From NCBI RefSeq assembly GCF_014077505.1, contig NZ_JACGWA010000006.1:1-64000 (forward strand): a stretch of DNA of 64,000 nucleotides. Reading direction: 5' to 3'. Positions 36,237 through 44,865 of this stretch are shown here, piece after piece. Origin of the DNA: Colwellia sp. BRX10-3 (GTDB taxonomy: Bacteria; Pseudomonadota; Gammaproteobacteria; Enterobacterales; Alteromonadaceae). The notes under the pieces are model-generated. The model did not search any database, had not been told where the DNA came from, and saw nothing but the letters and a program-made list of their open reading frames with translations. The position numbers were made by a program, and so were the translations under genes. How positions within the stretch are numbered: the first letter of the stretch is position 1; every line of letters begins with the position of its first letter.

Positions 36237-37324
36237 TGTGTTGCTTCCTTAATTGTTGTTAAGTTTAAAAGTGGCAGAACGCTTTGCGCCTTGCTGTCAA
36301 TGATGATTTTATTACTGATCTGTGGCATCACCTTTTGCATGGTTTCTAAATAAAGACGTCTACGCGTTACCTCGGGCGCTTTTATATACTCGGCAAACAA
36401 TGCATTGAAACGAAGTGCATTTCCTTCGGCTTCGTTTATTCGTTTTAATCGATACCCGTCGGCCTCTCGAATGCGCTGATCGCGTTCTCCTTCAGCTAAA
36501 GGAATAACTCTGTTGTATTCGCGGCGCGCTTCGTTTATTAGTTTTTCTTTCTCTTGCTGAGCTTGGTTGACCTTGTTAAAGGAGGCTTGCACTGCTTGTG
36601 GTGGGTTTATATTTTTTAGTTGTACTTGATCAATACGGATTCCCATCACATATTTTGTTGATAGTGCCTGCATCTTGCTTAAAGCTTCTACTTCAATCTC
36701 TTGCCGACCAATAGTTATCACTTCATCTACAGTGCGATCTCCTACCACTTCCCGCATGACAGATTCTGATACGTAGCGCAGGGTACCAGCAGGATCACGC
36801 ACCTCAAACAAATAGTATTTGGGGTCGGCAATACGGTATTGAACCACCCATTCGACTAAGGCTGTGTTTAAATCGCCAGTCACCATTTGGGTTTCCCCTA
36901 TCTGATTACTTAATAAGTCAACTTTAGACTTATCCGACATATAAAAGCGATTCGGAGTAATATTTTGATCGGGATCAGTAGCGCCGGGCGTAGAAAAGCC
37001 GAACTCTTGCTTTAGTTGCCGCTTAGTGGGGACTATATTGACTTGGTCGATACCTAAAGGGACTTTGAAGTGTAATCCCGATGGCTTAATCACCTCAAAT
37101 TTACCAAACCTCAGTACTACCGCTACGGAATCACTAGGCACCGTATATAAGCTGGTGTAACCCGTAAATACGATCAATAGCACAATAAAAACACTTAGTA
37201 CGGTTTTGATTTTCCCTGTAGGTAACCCTTTTTGAATAGCGCTAAACAAAGTTTTCCCTGCTTTTTCCATAGCCACTTCTCGCTTAGTGTCTTCTTTTTT
37301 ACTCGCTTCATTTGATGTAGACAT
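36233..37324 (-). CDS. hflK: HflK-like band-7 protein
   Basis: The 363-residue protein has a membrane helix (about 45-65) after a charged N-terminus and the band-7 domain (VPSDSVAVVLRFGKFEVIKP). It then has IRIDQVQLKNINPPQAVQAS and a coiled coil (NQAQQEKEKLINEARREYNR). The Gly-rich N-terminal segment typical of chromosomal HflK is short here. It forms the HflKC complex with the next gene. A Crp-type site lies 92 bp upstream (37416-37431), so expression may follow the island regulators. Confidence 0.86.
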   Translation of the reverse strand: MSTSNEASKKEDTKREVAMEKAGKTLFSAIQKGLPTGKIKTVLSVFIVLLIVFTGYTSLYTVPSDSVAVVLRFGKFEVIKPSGLHFKVPLGIDQVNIVPTKRQLKQEFGFSTPGATDPDQNITPNRFYMSDKSKVDLLSNQIGETQMVTGDLNTALVEWVVQYRIADPKYYLFEVRDPAGTLRYVSESVMREVVGDRTVDEVITIGRQEIEVEALSKMQALSTKYVMGIRIDQVQLKNINPPQAVQASFNKVNQAQQEKEKLINEARREYNRVIPLAEGERDQRIREADGYRLKRINEAEGNALRFNALFAEYIKAPEVTRRRLYLETMQKVMPQISNKIIIDSKAQSVLPLLNLTTIKEATQ

Positions 37325-37415
37325 TGCTTCTCACTTTGTTGGTGATGTCGAAAATATCTTGTGTCAATAACCAGATAGTTAATAATTCAATGATACAAAA
37401 TAGATCTTATAGTCT

Positions 37416-37431
37416 CTGTGCGGTAAGGCAC
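37416..37431 (-). promoter_or_regulatory. Crp-type operator upstream of hflK (site 2)
   Basis: CTGTGCG-GTAA-GGCAC matches site 1 in its left half exactly and keeps the central TA and the right CAC. The distance to the hflK start is 92 bp. Confidence 0.6.
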
Positions 37432-37542
37432 TTACAGCGCTTGTGAGAAATTTTTATAAACCATTGGCGCGCTTTTATTGCTAAGCAGTTTAATCATTGA
37501 TTAATGATAGATTTAGTAGATATTGTTGTCGTAATTGCTCAG

Positions 37543-37746
37543 TTAATCGTCACTATTAAGGCTGTTTGACACACGTAGTAATAATCCTTTTACTTCTTTG
37601 CCTAATTCTTGAATATCGGGATTATCCACCACTTGCATTACAGCTTCCTGATCCATAAAAGAAACAGTAATTGTGCCGTTGGCTTCTTCGCGCACCACTA
37701 CATTACAAGGCAGCAGCAACCCGATATCGGTGCGGCATCGCGCATA
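37543..37746 (-). pseudogene. C-terminal remnant of a DUF302 protein
   Basis: A frame without a start reads YARCRTDIGLLLPCNVVVRE, then ANGTITVSFMDQEAVMQVVD and LGKEVKGLLLRVSNSLN to a stop at 37543-37545. GLLLPCNVVVRE is the typical DUF302 block. The first half of the gene is missing, and the adjoining sequence (about 37747-37800) is of different composition, marking a deletion junction. The rest of the 37325-38024 gap has no other gene. Confidence 0.7.
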
Positions 37747-38024
37747 GTCTCTCCGGCGGTCAACTCGATGGCGAAGACGTTATAGCCGTTTTGGAAAATG
37801 AAAATAAACCCGCTGCTGTATTAACCAGATAGTTAGAGATTCAACATAAACAACTTTGCAAATGATATGGAGAGATTTAGTGTCTTAAACACGAACCGGA
37901 ACACATGACAGAAACTCAATCTACTCTGCAATGCCGCCCTGTATGATCCACTCTCATCTTTGACAAATTCTGGCACGAGTAATATCTCGGCCAGTTTGCG
38001 AAGGTGTATAGCGTTTGCTTACCT

Positions 38025-39359
38025 TCAAGCATGTTTGTGGTCTTTTGGCTCGATAGGGTTATGTCGTAAAAACAGGACCTCGACAAGCAGAATAGCCAGC
38101 ATTACAACACCAGCGACACCTACCACCAATGGATCGCTGTTTATCTTTATCCAGATGAAGCCAGCCAGAACAATCAGATCAAGGATAATGGCGACGACCA
38201 GAATACTAAGTCTTGCATCAATTTCATCGCGCAGATTTCGCAATATTCCCCAATGTACCGCGATATCCATAATCAGATAAAAGATGATGCCCAAAGCTGC
38301 AATACGCGTCAGATCAAAAAATATCGTTAACAGCAAACCTAAAACGACTGTGTAGACAAGCGTATGCTTTTGGATACTACCAGGCATGCCAAAATGGCTA
38401 TGGGGAACGAGTTTCATTTCAGTCAGCATTGCCAACATCCGAGAAACCGCAAATATGCTGGCGATGACCCCGCCTGCTGTTGCTAACATAGCCAGAACAA
38501 CCGTAAACCAGACAGCATATTCACCCAGTGCAGGTCTTGCGGCGGCGGCCAATGAGTAATTTCTGGTTTCGATGATTTGCTCAAGTGTCAGGTTACTTGA
38601 GACAGAAAAGCCCACCAGCGCATAAATCACCACACATAAAGCGATTGAGATCATGATGGCTCTGCCGACATTTCGGTGAGGGTCTTTCAACTCTGAGCCA
38701 CTATTAGTGATCGTGGTGAAACCCTTAAAGGCCAAAATACCCAGCGCGGTTGCACCAATAAAACCTGTCACTGAAGCGTCAGAACTGACTGTTGAGACAT
38801 TAACTTCTACTGTATCAGCCACTATTACGCCTACGATACCGAACAAAACGATACCGCCAATCTTGATAAAACCAAGCACTGATGCGACACCTTCGATCAT
38901 CTTGTTTGCGGACAAGTTGATCACAAATGCGACCAGTAACAATCCTGCACCCAATGTTGGTACCAACAAGCTACTATCGTCGATATCAAAAAGCTGTAAT
39001 GTATATGTGCCAAAGGTACGCGCCAGAAAACTTTGGGCTATCACCATAGAAAAATACATCAACAGGGAGTGAAAAGCAGTTGTCACTGTGCTGCCATAAG
39101 CCTTTTTTAGGTACATGGCAATTCCACCCGCAGAAGGATAGGCATTCGACATTTTTACGTAAGAGTATGCACTAAATATGACAACCACCGCAGCCGAAAG
39201 AAAAGCCAGGGGAAAAAGACTCCCTGTCATCTGAGCCATCTGCCCTGTCAAAGCAAATATGCCTGCCCCAATCATAACGCCAGTGCCAAGCGCAACCGCA
39301 CCAACTAAGGTCAGGCTATCTTTACGATAGTGTTGTTTTCTATCTTCGTCTTTATTCAT
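38025..39359 (-). CDS. APC family amino-acid permease
   Basis: The 444-residue protein has about 12 membrane helices. The first carries the family signature LGTGVMIGAGIFALTG, and the later block GATALGILAFKGFTTITNSG is the conserved helix-6 region. It transports amino acids or related cations by proton or sodium coupling; the substrate cannot be told. A decayed close relative lies at 41704-41859. It probably forms one unit with the permease and exchanger upstream. Confidence 0.8.
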   Translation of the reverse strand: MNKDEDRKQHYRKDSLTLVGAVALGTGVMIGAGIFALTGQMAQMTGSLFPLAFLSAAVVVIFSAYSYVKMSNAYPSAGGIAMYLKKAYGSTVTTAFHSLLMYFSMVIAQSFLARTFGTYTLQLFDIDDSSLLVPTLGAGLLLVAFVINLSANKMIEGVASVLGFIKIGGIVLFGIVGVIVADTVEVNVSTVSSDASVTGFIGATALGILAFKGFTTITNSGSELKDPHRNVGRAIMISIALCVVIYALVGFSVSSNLTLEQIIETRNYSLAAAARPALGEYAVWFTVVLAMLATAGGVIASIFAVSRMLAMLTEMKLVPHSHFGMPGSIQKHTLVYTVVLGLLLTIFFDLTRIAALGIIFYLIMDIAVHWGILRNLRDEIDARLSILVVAIILDLIVLAGFIWIKINSDPLVVGVAGVVMLAILLVEVLFLRHNPIEPKDHKHA

Positions 39360-39433
39360 AATTAATCCTTATTTTTATCCACTAAAAAAGTAAAAAGGAC
39401 TGTTTCCACCTTTAATACTTAGCAAAGGACGTG

Positions 39434-40651
39434 TTAAATAAACCTCTGCCACGCCTGAAATAGTATGACTACAATAGAAGTTATAAAACCAAAGAGTGAG
39501 ACCCAACGAGGAAAGGATATTCTCTGCTTACTATCAAGGTTTTCCCTTCCTTTAATACGCCAAAGAGAGAGATTTACGATGGCAAAAATTATCAAGATAA
39601 TAAAACTGGTAGACTCTGCTAAGGTTTGTAGCGGGAAAAAGGTGGCTAAAACCAGCACAATGCCGGTTATGAGAGCGGTTGCACGAAGCGGTGTCTGGGT
39701 TTTAGCATTGATCTTTCCTAAAAAAGTCGGTGCTTGGTCTTTTTCAGATAAACCATAAATAACACGTGAAGCCATAATAATCTGTGCTAATGCGCCATTA
39801 ATAATTAAAATGCTGACAATTCCCAATATTTTCATAGAAAAATCGCCGTGCCCGCGCAAAATTTCTGCAACGGGTGTGTTACTAGATGAGAGCACCTGAG
39901 TCGATACGGTTAACACAGCGATGGTAGATACCACTATGTATAAAAGAGTCGTTAGGACAATACACACTAAGATGGCGATCGGTAGATTTTTTCTGACATC
40001 TTTGACCTCTTCAGCCATATTGACCATATCTTCAAAACCGATAAAAGCATAAAATCCTAAAAATGCGCCTGAAAATACACCCAGCCAAACGGTACTATTT
40101 GTCGGGATAAAGAGTTCGGTCCATCTACTTGATAAGGCTTGTAAACTGTCTCCGGCAACAAAGACAATGTAGACTAATGCGCCTATTTGTATGACACTTA
40201 TAATGGCAACAAAAGCGACGGATTTTCCAATCCCCCACCCTGCAATAATACCCATACCAAGCACTAAAAAAAGTATCGTAAGTGTTTGCGAGACAGATAT
40301 AAAGTCTTGTATAAAACCAGCCGTAGCAACGGTGATAGTGGCTGCTGAAACAATCCCAGTTACAATAACCAACCAACCAACAAGCGTAGAGAAGTTTTTA
40401 CTTGAAAATCCTTCCTGAGTGTAGCGCGCTTCACCTGCACTAAAAGGAAACCGCGATGATAACTCAGCAAAAGAGGTGGCACTGATAAATGCCAATCCCC
40501 CTGAAAGTAAAAAAGCCAACGGCATAAAAAGTCCGGCCTCTTCGGCAATCTCTCCAAGCAAGGCATAAAACCCTCCGCCGACCATAGTGCCTAGTCCATA
40601 AAGGATCAGCATGGGCAGTGATATGGAACGATTGAGTTTTGTTTCTGACAT
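39434..40651 (-). CDS. APC superfamily permease
   Basis: The 405-residue protein has about 12 membrane helices with the start LYGLGTMVGGGFYALLGEIA and the conserved block GAFLGFYAFIGFEDMVNMAEEV. It is distinct from the permease at 38025. The ATG follows the stop of the exchanger gene without a gap, with AAGAGG just upstream, so the two are co-translated. Confidence 0.82.
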   Translation of the reverse strand: MSETKLNRSISLPMLILYGLGTMVGGGFYALLGEIAEEAGLFMPLAFLLSGGLAFISATSFAELSSRFPFSAGEARYTQEGFSSKNFSTLVGWLVIVTGIVSAATITVATAGFIQDFISVSQTLTILFLVLGMGIIAGWGIGKSVAFVAIISVIQIGALVYIVFVAGDSLQALSSRWTELFIPTNSTVWLGVFSGAFLGFYAFIGFEDMVNMAEEVKDVRKNLPIAILVCIVLTTLLYIVVSTIAVLTVSTQVLSSSNTPVAEILRGHGDFSMKILGIVSILIINGALAQIIMASRVIYGLSEKDQAPTFLGKINAKTQTPLRATALITGIVLVLATFFPLQTLAESTSFIILIIFAIVNLSLWRIKGRENLDSKQRISFPRWVSLFGFITSIVVILFQAWQRFI

Positions 40652-41746
40652 TTATACACCTCTTAATGTGTAGAGTATGTAAAGCGTGGTGATATAAATA
40701 ATCAAAACGGCTATGGAGTCCATCCCCATTCGGAGAAAGGTTTGAGATTTTCTGACAATAAGTCCAATAACATAAATAGCCGTGACAACGATGCCTGAGA
40801 CAAGCGCAAATTTTGCAGAGTCGTTCACGCTATTGAGTATGGCGCCATTGAGGTAAAACATATCTGCAGGTAAAAGTAAAAATATCATAATAAGATTACT
40901 GCCAAAGATATTGGATATGGCCATACTCTGCGCACCCAAACGTACCGCAGCAATACTCGCACTAAGTTCGGGCAAAGAGGTACTACTTGCTAGTAAGGTT
41001 ACACCGATAAAGCTTGCTCCTAAGCCTGATTGTGTCGCGATAGATTCCGCTGTTTGCACGAGTAATATACCTGCAATGAGTATCGCTGAACTGGCAAGAC
41101 CACTGAATAAATAAAGTTGTTTGGTAGTATGTGAGTCTTTAGCTCGTTTATCCTTTGGGTTGGCTTTTTGTTTTATATCTTCAGAAAAATTTACGACACT
41201 CCAACCATTGTTTTTCCCATAATCTAAAAACATAAAGATTGCTAGTATGTACAAGATAGCTAATAAAATAGGGCTTGCTCCTATGTGCCAAAACACAACG
41301 GTATCACCTAGCATCGTTGCGACTAAAACCAAAGATAGCAGCAAGATCAATACGACGCCCTGAAGCAGGTTGATAGACTTTCGCGCCGCAAAACTCAAAG
41401 TCGTCGTGCCAATAATGAATATATCGGCGATGGCAAGAACAGCAGTCTGCATCGTCATACCGCCAAACATAGCATTTAAAACAAGTTCCCCATTACCATG
41501 TAAAGCACCTGTAGTGTTAGTGACTATTTCTGGGAGTTGTGTCGCAAGGGCGAGAAATATAAATCCCATACTCGCTTTATCCCAATTTTTACGATCAGAG
41601 ATGATGTCTGCATAGGCAGTTAAGCGTGTTCCAGAGATCCATACCGTCACGCCGGCTAATATAAATAATATTATGTTTAGCCAGAAGGGAAATGTTTGAA
41701 AATTCAGCATCGCACCAATACTGTTACTAGCAAATTGAACATCCAT
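40652..41746 (-). CDS. Sodium/calcium exchanger family (CaCA) transporter
   Basis: The 364-residue protein has two inverted half-repeats of membrane helices, each with an alpha-motif: ALATQLPEIVTNTTGALHGN (first) and LASSTSLPELSASIAAVRLG followed by ISNIFGSNL (second). These match the COG0530/YrbG group that exchanges Na+ or H+ for Ca2+ or other divalent cations. The start at 41746 has AGGTG upstream; a Met 12 codons later is also possible. The frame begins within a permease scar. Confidence 0.8.
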   Translation of the reverse strand: MDVQFASNSIGAMLNFQTFPFWLNIILFILAGVTVWISGTRLTAYADIISDRKNWDKASMGFIFLALATQLPEIVTNTTGALHGNGELVLNAMFGGMTMQTAVLAIADIFIIGTTTLSFAARKSINLLQGVVLILLLSLVLVATMLGDTVVFWHIGASPILLAILYILAIFMFLDYGKNNGWSVVNFSEDIKQKANPKDKRAKDSHTTKQLYLFSGLASSAILIAGILLVQTAESIATQSGLGASFIGVTLLASSTSLPELSASIAAVRLGAQSMAISNIFGSNLIMIFLLLPADMFYLNGAILNSVNDSAKFALVSGIVVTAIYVIGLIVRKSQTFLRMGMDSIAVLIIYITTLYILYTLRGV

Positions 41747-41859
41747 TTTTCAGCACCTGCTTTATGCTTTGTAAAGGCCAAAATACCAAGCGAGGTTGCC
41801 CCAACAAATGTCAGACTATCTTTTTGATAATGGAATTTTTTATCTTTATGGTTACTCAT
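41704..41859 (-). pseudogene. Permease scar with internal deletion
   Basis: From ATG 41859 the frame reads MSNHKDKKFHYQKDSLTFVG, matching the N-terminus of the permease at 38025-39359 (MNKDEDRKQHYRKDSLTLVG). It then goes on as ATSLGILAFTK, which matches that permease only about 190 residues later (GATALGILAFKGF). A deletion between two similar GA-x-x-LG segments therefore removed helices 1-5. After this the frame runs into the exchanger gene and is meaningless. Confidence 0.75.
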
Positions 41860-41893
41860 ACACCCGCCTTTTAGTTTTTTGCAGAAGGAATTT

Positions 41894-43600
41894 TTATCCG
41901 GCAAGCACAAAGGCTATTGTGCTCACCGATAAGATCACAATTAATATTAAACCAACATCCAACACGTTAGGAAGTTTGCAGTAATAAAGAAAGTCATCAA
42001 TTTTCCCAAGGACTTTCAACACCAGAAGGTTTGACTGTGAAGTAACTTTTACTTGTGGCTCAAAGACCTTTACCGCAAGTTTCCCACTCTCGACCGCAGC
42101 CTCGATGCTCCAAACATCCGCCGTTGTTTTGGTGTGAGCACCCGCAAGAACTAGGTTAGATATTGTCGTCTTTTGCTTGGGCATATATTGCTGGGTGTTT
42201 GTCGCGTTTACCCATTTGGGTTGCGACGTTTTTATTCCTTTAGGAGAAAATTCCCATTCATGCCACACTTTGATCTTAACAATGGTAAAATCTTGCCAGC
42301 TTTTGCCGTCGTTAGCATTTTTCACCAGCTCATCTAAGGCATAACTCTGTTTTAATTGAAATAACACTTCATCAAGGAATTGTTCCTCCGTACATTTTTC
42401 CAAACAAAGGCCATGCACTGGCCCCTGAACCTTTGATACACAAGCGGTGACTGTCCACAGTGATTGAATATCTTGTCCCAGAGCACTACGCTTTCCCCAT
42501 GCTTGTTCCTGAGAAAAAAGTGTCAGGTTAAAGGCGGAATCTGAAAGTACAAGCGCAGACCTTTTTCGCGACCAAAGCATTTTTTCTTTGAAGCCAATTC
42601 TAAAGGATACCTGAGTGTGAGGTCCCTGTTGTACAAGGTTTCTAAAAAGATTGAGTTGCGGTTTATTTTCTAAAAGCGGCGTTCGCTTCAAAATATCTGC
42701 CGCACAAAATGGGTTCACTGCAAGCACATAGATATCGGCCTGAACGGTTTCTCCATTGGCTAGTTCTGCTGCTGTTATCTTGTTTTCTTCAAAACGTAAA
42801 CGATGAAGTGGGGCCTGCCAATAAAACTCAACCTGCTGTTGCTTCAGGTAATCGACCCACTTATCAAACCAAACCTCACTGCTGGGGCCGTTCAAAAGCA
42901 GCCATCCTGTCCGAGCCTTATGATCCCAAGGTCCACCTTCACTATCGCCATGATGACGATATGAATACTTGGTGACTAATTGCTTCCGGAAAAAATGGGC
43001 GACATGATGAAAAGAAACATGACACCAATCAGAGCCCACCCAAGGACCAAAAGTGGAACTCCAAGTACTAAGAGTTGAGGCGGATAAATAAGGTCGCCAA
43101 GCTTCTTTAGCCTTAATAGTGCTGTATTTATGGCTACTGCGAGTATTGGAACACCAGGCCTTTAGCATCAGCCAGCTCCAACGCCATTTTTCTTTGCTCG
43201 TCATACTAAAGAGGTTTTTCACATCGACATTGCTAGAATTAGAATCACCAAAATTAGCCGTACCTGCATTAGGCGCCAAGCCAAATTCTACGGGCCGTGA
43301 AAGAATGTTGTCATAGAGATTGGAGTGCTTATCAAAGGGAATTTCCTTGATGAGTTCAAAAAAATTGTTATACCAAGGGCCCATTCCATGCCAAGAGTAT
43401 TCAGAAGGCATATCCTGATCTTCTTTCCTTCTGGCACTTCTAAAAAAACCGCCGGCATCAGGATTTGCCTCGTACACTTTGACTTTATAGCCAAGCTTTG
43501 AAAATTCATGCGCTACCGTGAGTCCGGAAATACCGCCACCAAAAACAGCGACACTTTTACTTTTCACTTCTGTGGAATTAGACATAGATTCGGCTACCAT
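41894..43600 (-). CDS. FAD-dependent oxidoreductase of the phytoene desaturase/amine oxidase type
   Basis: The 568-residue protein begins with a dinucleotide-binding motif (VAVFGGGISGLTVAHEFSKLG, with the acidic end VYEANPDAGGFFRS). It has ADIYVLAVNP in the middle, NLVLAGAHTKTTADVWSIEA near the C-terminus (the FAD-closing motif) and a final membrane helix (VGLILIVILSVSTIAFVLAG). Such proteins desaturate or dehydroxylate isoprenoids or oxidise amines; the substrate is unknown. The AGAGGT site suits ATG 43600. It follows the PRC-barrel gene by about 40 bp. Confidence 0.75.
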   Translation of the reverse strand: MVAESMSNSTEVKSKSVAVFGGGISGLTVAHEFSKLGYKVKVYEANPDAGGFFRSARRKEDQDMPSEYSWHGMGPWYNNFFELIKEIPFDKHSNLYDNILSRPVEFGLAPNAGTANFGDSNSSNVDVKNLFSMTSKEKWRWSWLMLKAWCSNTRSSHKYSTIKAKEAWRPYLSASTLSTWSSTFGPWVGSDWCHVSFHHVAHFFRKQLVTKYSYRHHGDSEGGPWDHKARTGWLLLNGPSSEVWFDKWVDYLKQQQVEFYWQAPLHRLRFEENKITAAELANGETVQADIYVLAVNPFCAADILKRTPLLENKPQLNLFRNLVQQGPHTQVSFRIGFKEKMLWSRKRSALVLSDSAFNLTLFSQEQAWGKRSALGQDIQSLWTVTACVSKVQGPVHGLCLEKCTEEQFLDEVLFQLKQSYALDELVKNANDGKSWQDFTIVKIKVWHEWEFSPKGIKTSQPKWVNATNTQQYMPKQKTTISNLVLAGAHTKTTADVWSIEAAVESGKLAVKVFEPQVKVTSQSNLLVLKVLGKIDDFLYYCKLPNVLDVGLILIVILSVSTIAFVLAG

Positions 43601-43642
43601 TTTTTACCTCTAACATTATCGTCAGTCGCTTTTAACGCGCCA

Positions 43643-44467
43643 CTAAGGCTGTGGCTTTGCAGTGTCACTTTTATCATCATCCAGCCAATAACCGGGGCGT
43701 TCATAATGATTGTAGATAACCATTTCCGCCTTACGATCCACTTGCATTGAATCGTTATACGGCGGAGCGTCTTTCACTTCATGTCGTGTCAGATTGACAG
43801 ACGCCTTAGCATCAGCCCAACTTATATCTTGAATCCAATGTGGAGGAATAAGTACTTGATGACCAAGCCACCAGTTACTTGTATTAACTATCATGTATCG
43901 AATAGCCCAAGTATCTTCATCGATAAGCAGCCCCTCTATATGGCCGATGTCACCATCGGTAGCATGAATGTGGTAGTCGATTATCGCCTGACAACTACGC
44001 AGATGTATGTCGTCATCTTGGTGCTGTTCGGCTTTAGAATCCTTCGTCACTTGTGGATCTTCATCATGGGGTGGCGAAACAAAGCCGTCGTGCCTCGTTA
44101 ACATCATACTCGGATACATACCTCCGCCCCACATACCATAACCTCCCCAATAATATGGATAGCCGTAGTACTCGAATAACTCGATTTCTTGCTGTCGAGA
44201 GACTGGCTTTTGGGTATTGATGTCTGGGCTATTCTCGACTTGGTCTTTTGTGATCGAAACAGGTAACAGCTTATCCGCCCAGTTCGGTATGCCTATAGAT
44301 ATAGGCGATATCAGTACTTTTCTACTCGAAAGCCAAGTACCTGTGTCAACAACGAGATAGCGAGCACACCAAGTTTTGTCATCGAAATAGACATCTGTGA
44401 CATGACCAATGTTGCCATCTGTCGCTTGGATAATATAGCCTTCTAGATTTTTAATAGTTCGTAACAT
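43643..44467 (-). CDS. Double PRC-barrel protein
   Basis: The 274-residue protein has two PRC-barrel-like domains: residues 1-75 (YIIQATDGNIGHVTDVYFDD, WCARYLVVDTGTW) and 160-230 (YHIHATDGDIGHIEGLLIDE, WAIRYMIVNTSNWW). The linker is rich in Tyr, Gly and Met (YGYPYYWGGYGMWGGGMYPS). Similar two-domain proteins appear in stress regions of many proteobacteria; the role is not known. GGAGAAAAG lies before ATG 44467, and a probable Crp-type site is at 44548-44563. Confidence 0.82.
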   Translation of the reverse strand: MLRTIKNLEGYIIQATDGNIGHVTDVYFDDKTWCARYLVVDTGTWLSSRKVLISPISIGIPNWADKLLPVSITKDQVENSPDINTQKPVSRQQEIELFEYYGYPYYWGGYGMWGGGMYPSMMLTRHDGFVSPPHDEDPQVTKDSKAEQHQDDDIHLRSCQAIIDYHIHATDGDIGHIEGLLIDEDTWAIRYMIVNTSNWWLGHQVLIPPHWIQDISWADAKASVNLTRHEVKDAPPYNDSMQVDRKAEMVIYNHYERPGYWLDDDKSDTAKPQP

Positions 44468-44547
44468 GAGATCTTTTCTCCTTCAAATATAAAATAGTCA
44501 AACAGGGTTAGATATAGAATATTAATACACTGAATTGGTAACTCTGT

Positions 44548-44563
44548 CGGTGCGCTTGCGAAC
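44548..44563 (-). promoter_or_regulatory. Probable Crp-type operator upstream of the PRC-barrel gene (site 6)
   Basis: CGGTGCG-CTTG-CGAAC matches site 5 at 13 of 16 positions but lacks the exact CTGTGCG arm and the central TA. It is 81 bp from the start, like sites 3 and 4. Weaker than the other five. Confidence 0.4.
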
Positions 44564-44691
44564 ATTAGAAGCTGTTGTTCTGTCGAAATTACTGTTACAG
44601 AAAATTATTGACTATTGATACAAGGCAAAGTCTTTGTTGTGTGGTTGTTTCACATAAAAAGGCTATAAAGCTTTGTGCTCCTGCAATGTCA

Positions 44692-44832
44692 TTACCCCAC
44701 ATCCATGTGGGGTAACGCAGTAAAAATAGCCATCAAGCGTTTCTCGAAGGATTTGACTAAAAGCGTCTTACTCTTTGTTACCTGCATGGATGCAGGTACT
44801 TAGCCTGAGCAGGATGCGGAAGCTCTGCTCAG
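44692..44832. repeat. Cluster of three palindromes
   Basis: TTACCCCACAT-cc-ATGTGGGGTAA (44692-44715), TACCTGCAT-gg-ATGCAGGTA (44780-44799) and CTGAGCAG...CTGCTCAG (44806-44832) lie in a row. The first two are perfect, with the same CAT-SS-ATG centre. They lie between the PstS-like gene end and the PRC-barrel gene start, so they may terminate the former. They may also be small repetitive palindromic elements. The rest of 44468-44865 holds only site 6. Confidence 0.65.
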
Positions 44833-44865
44833 ATTTTACATATAATAACTATGTAACAAGCCTAG

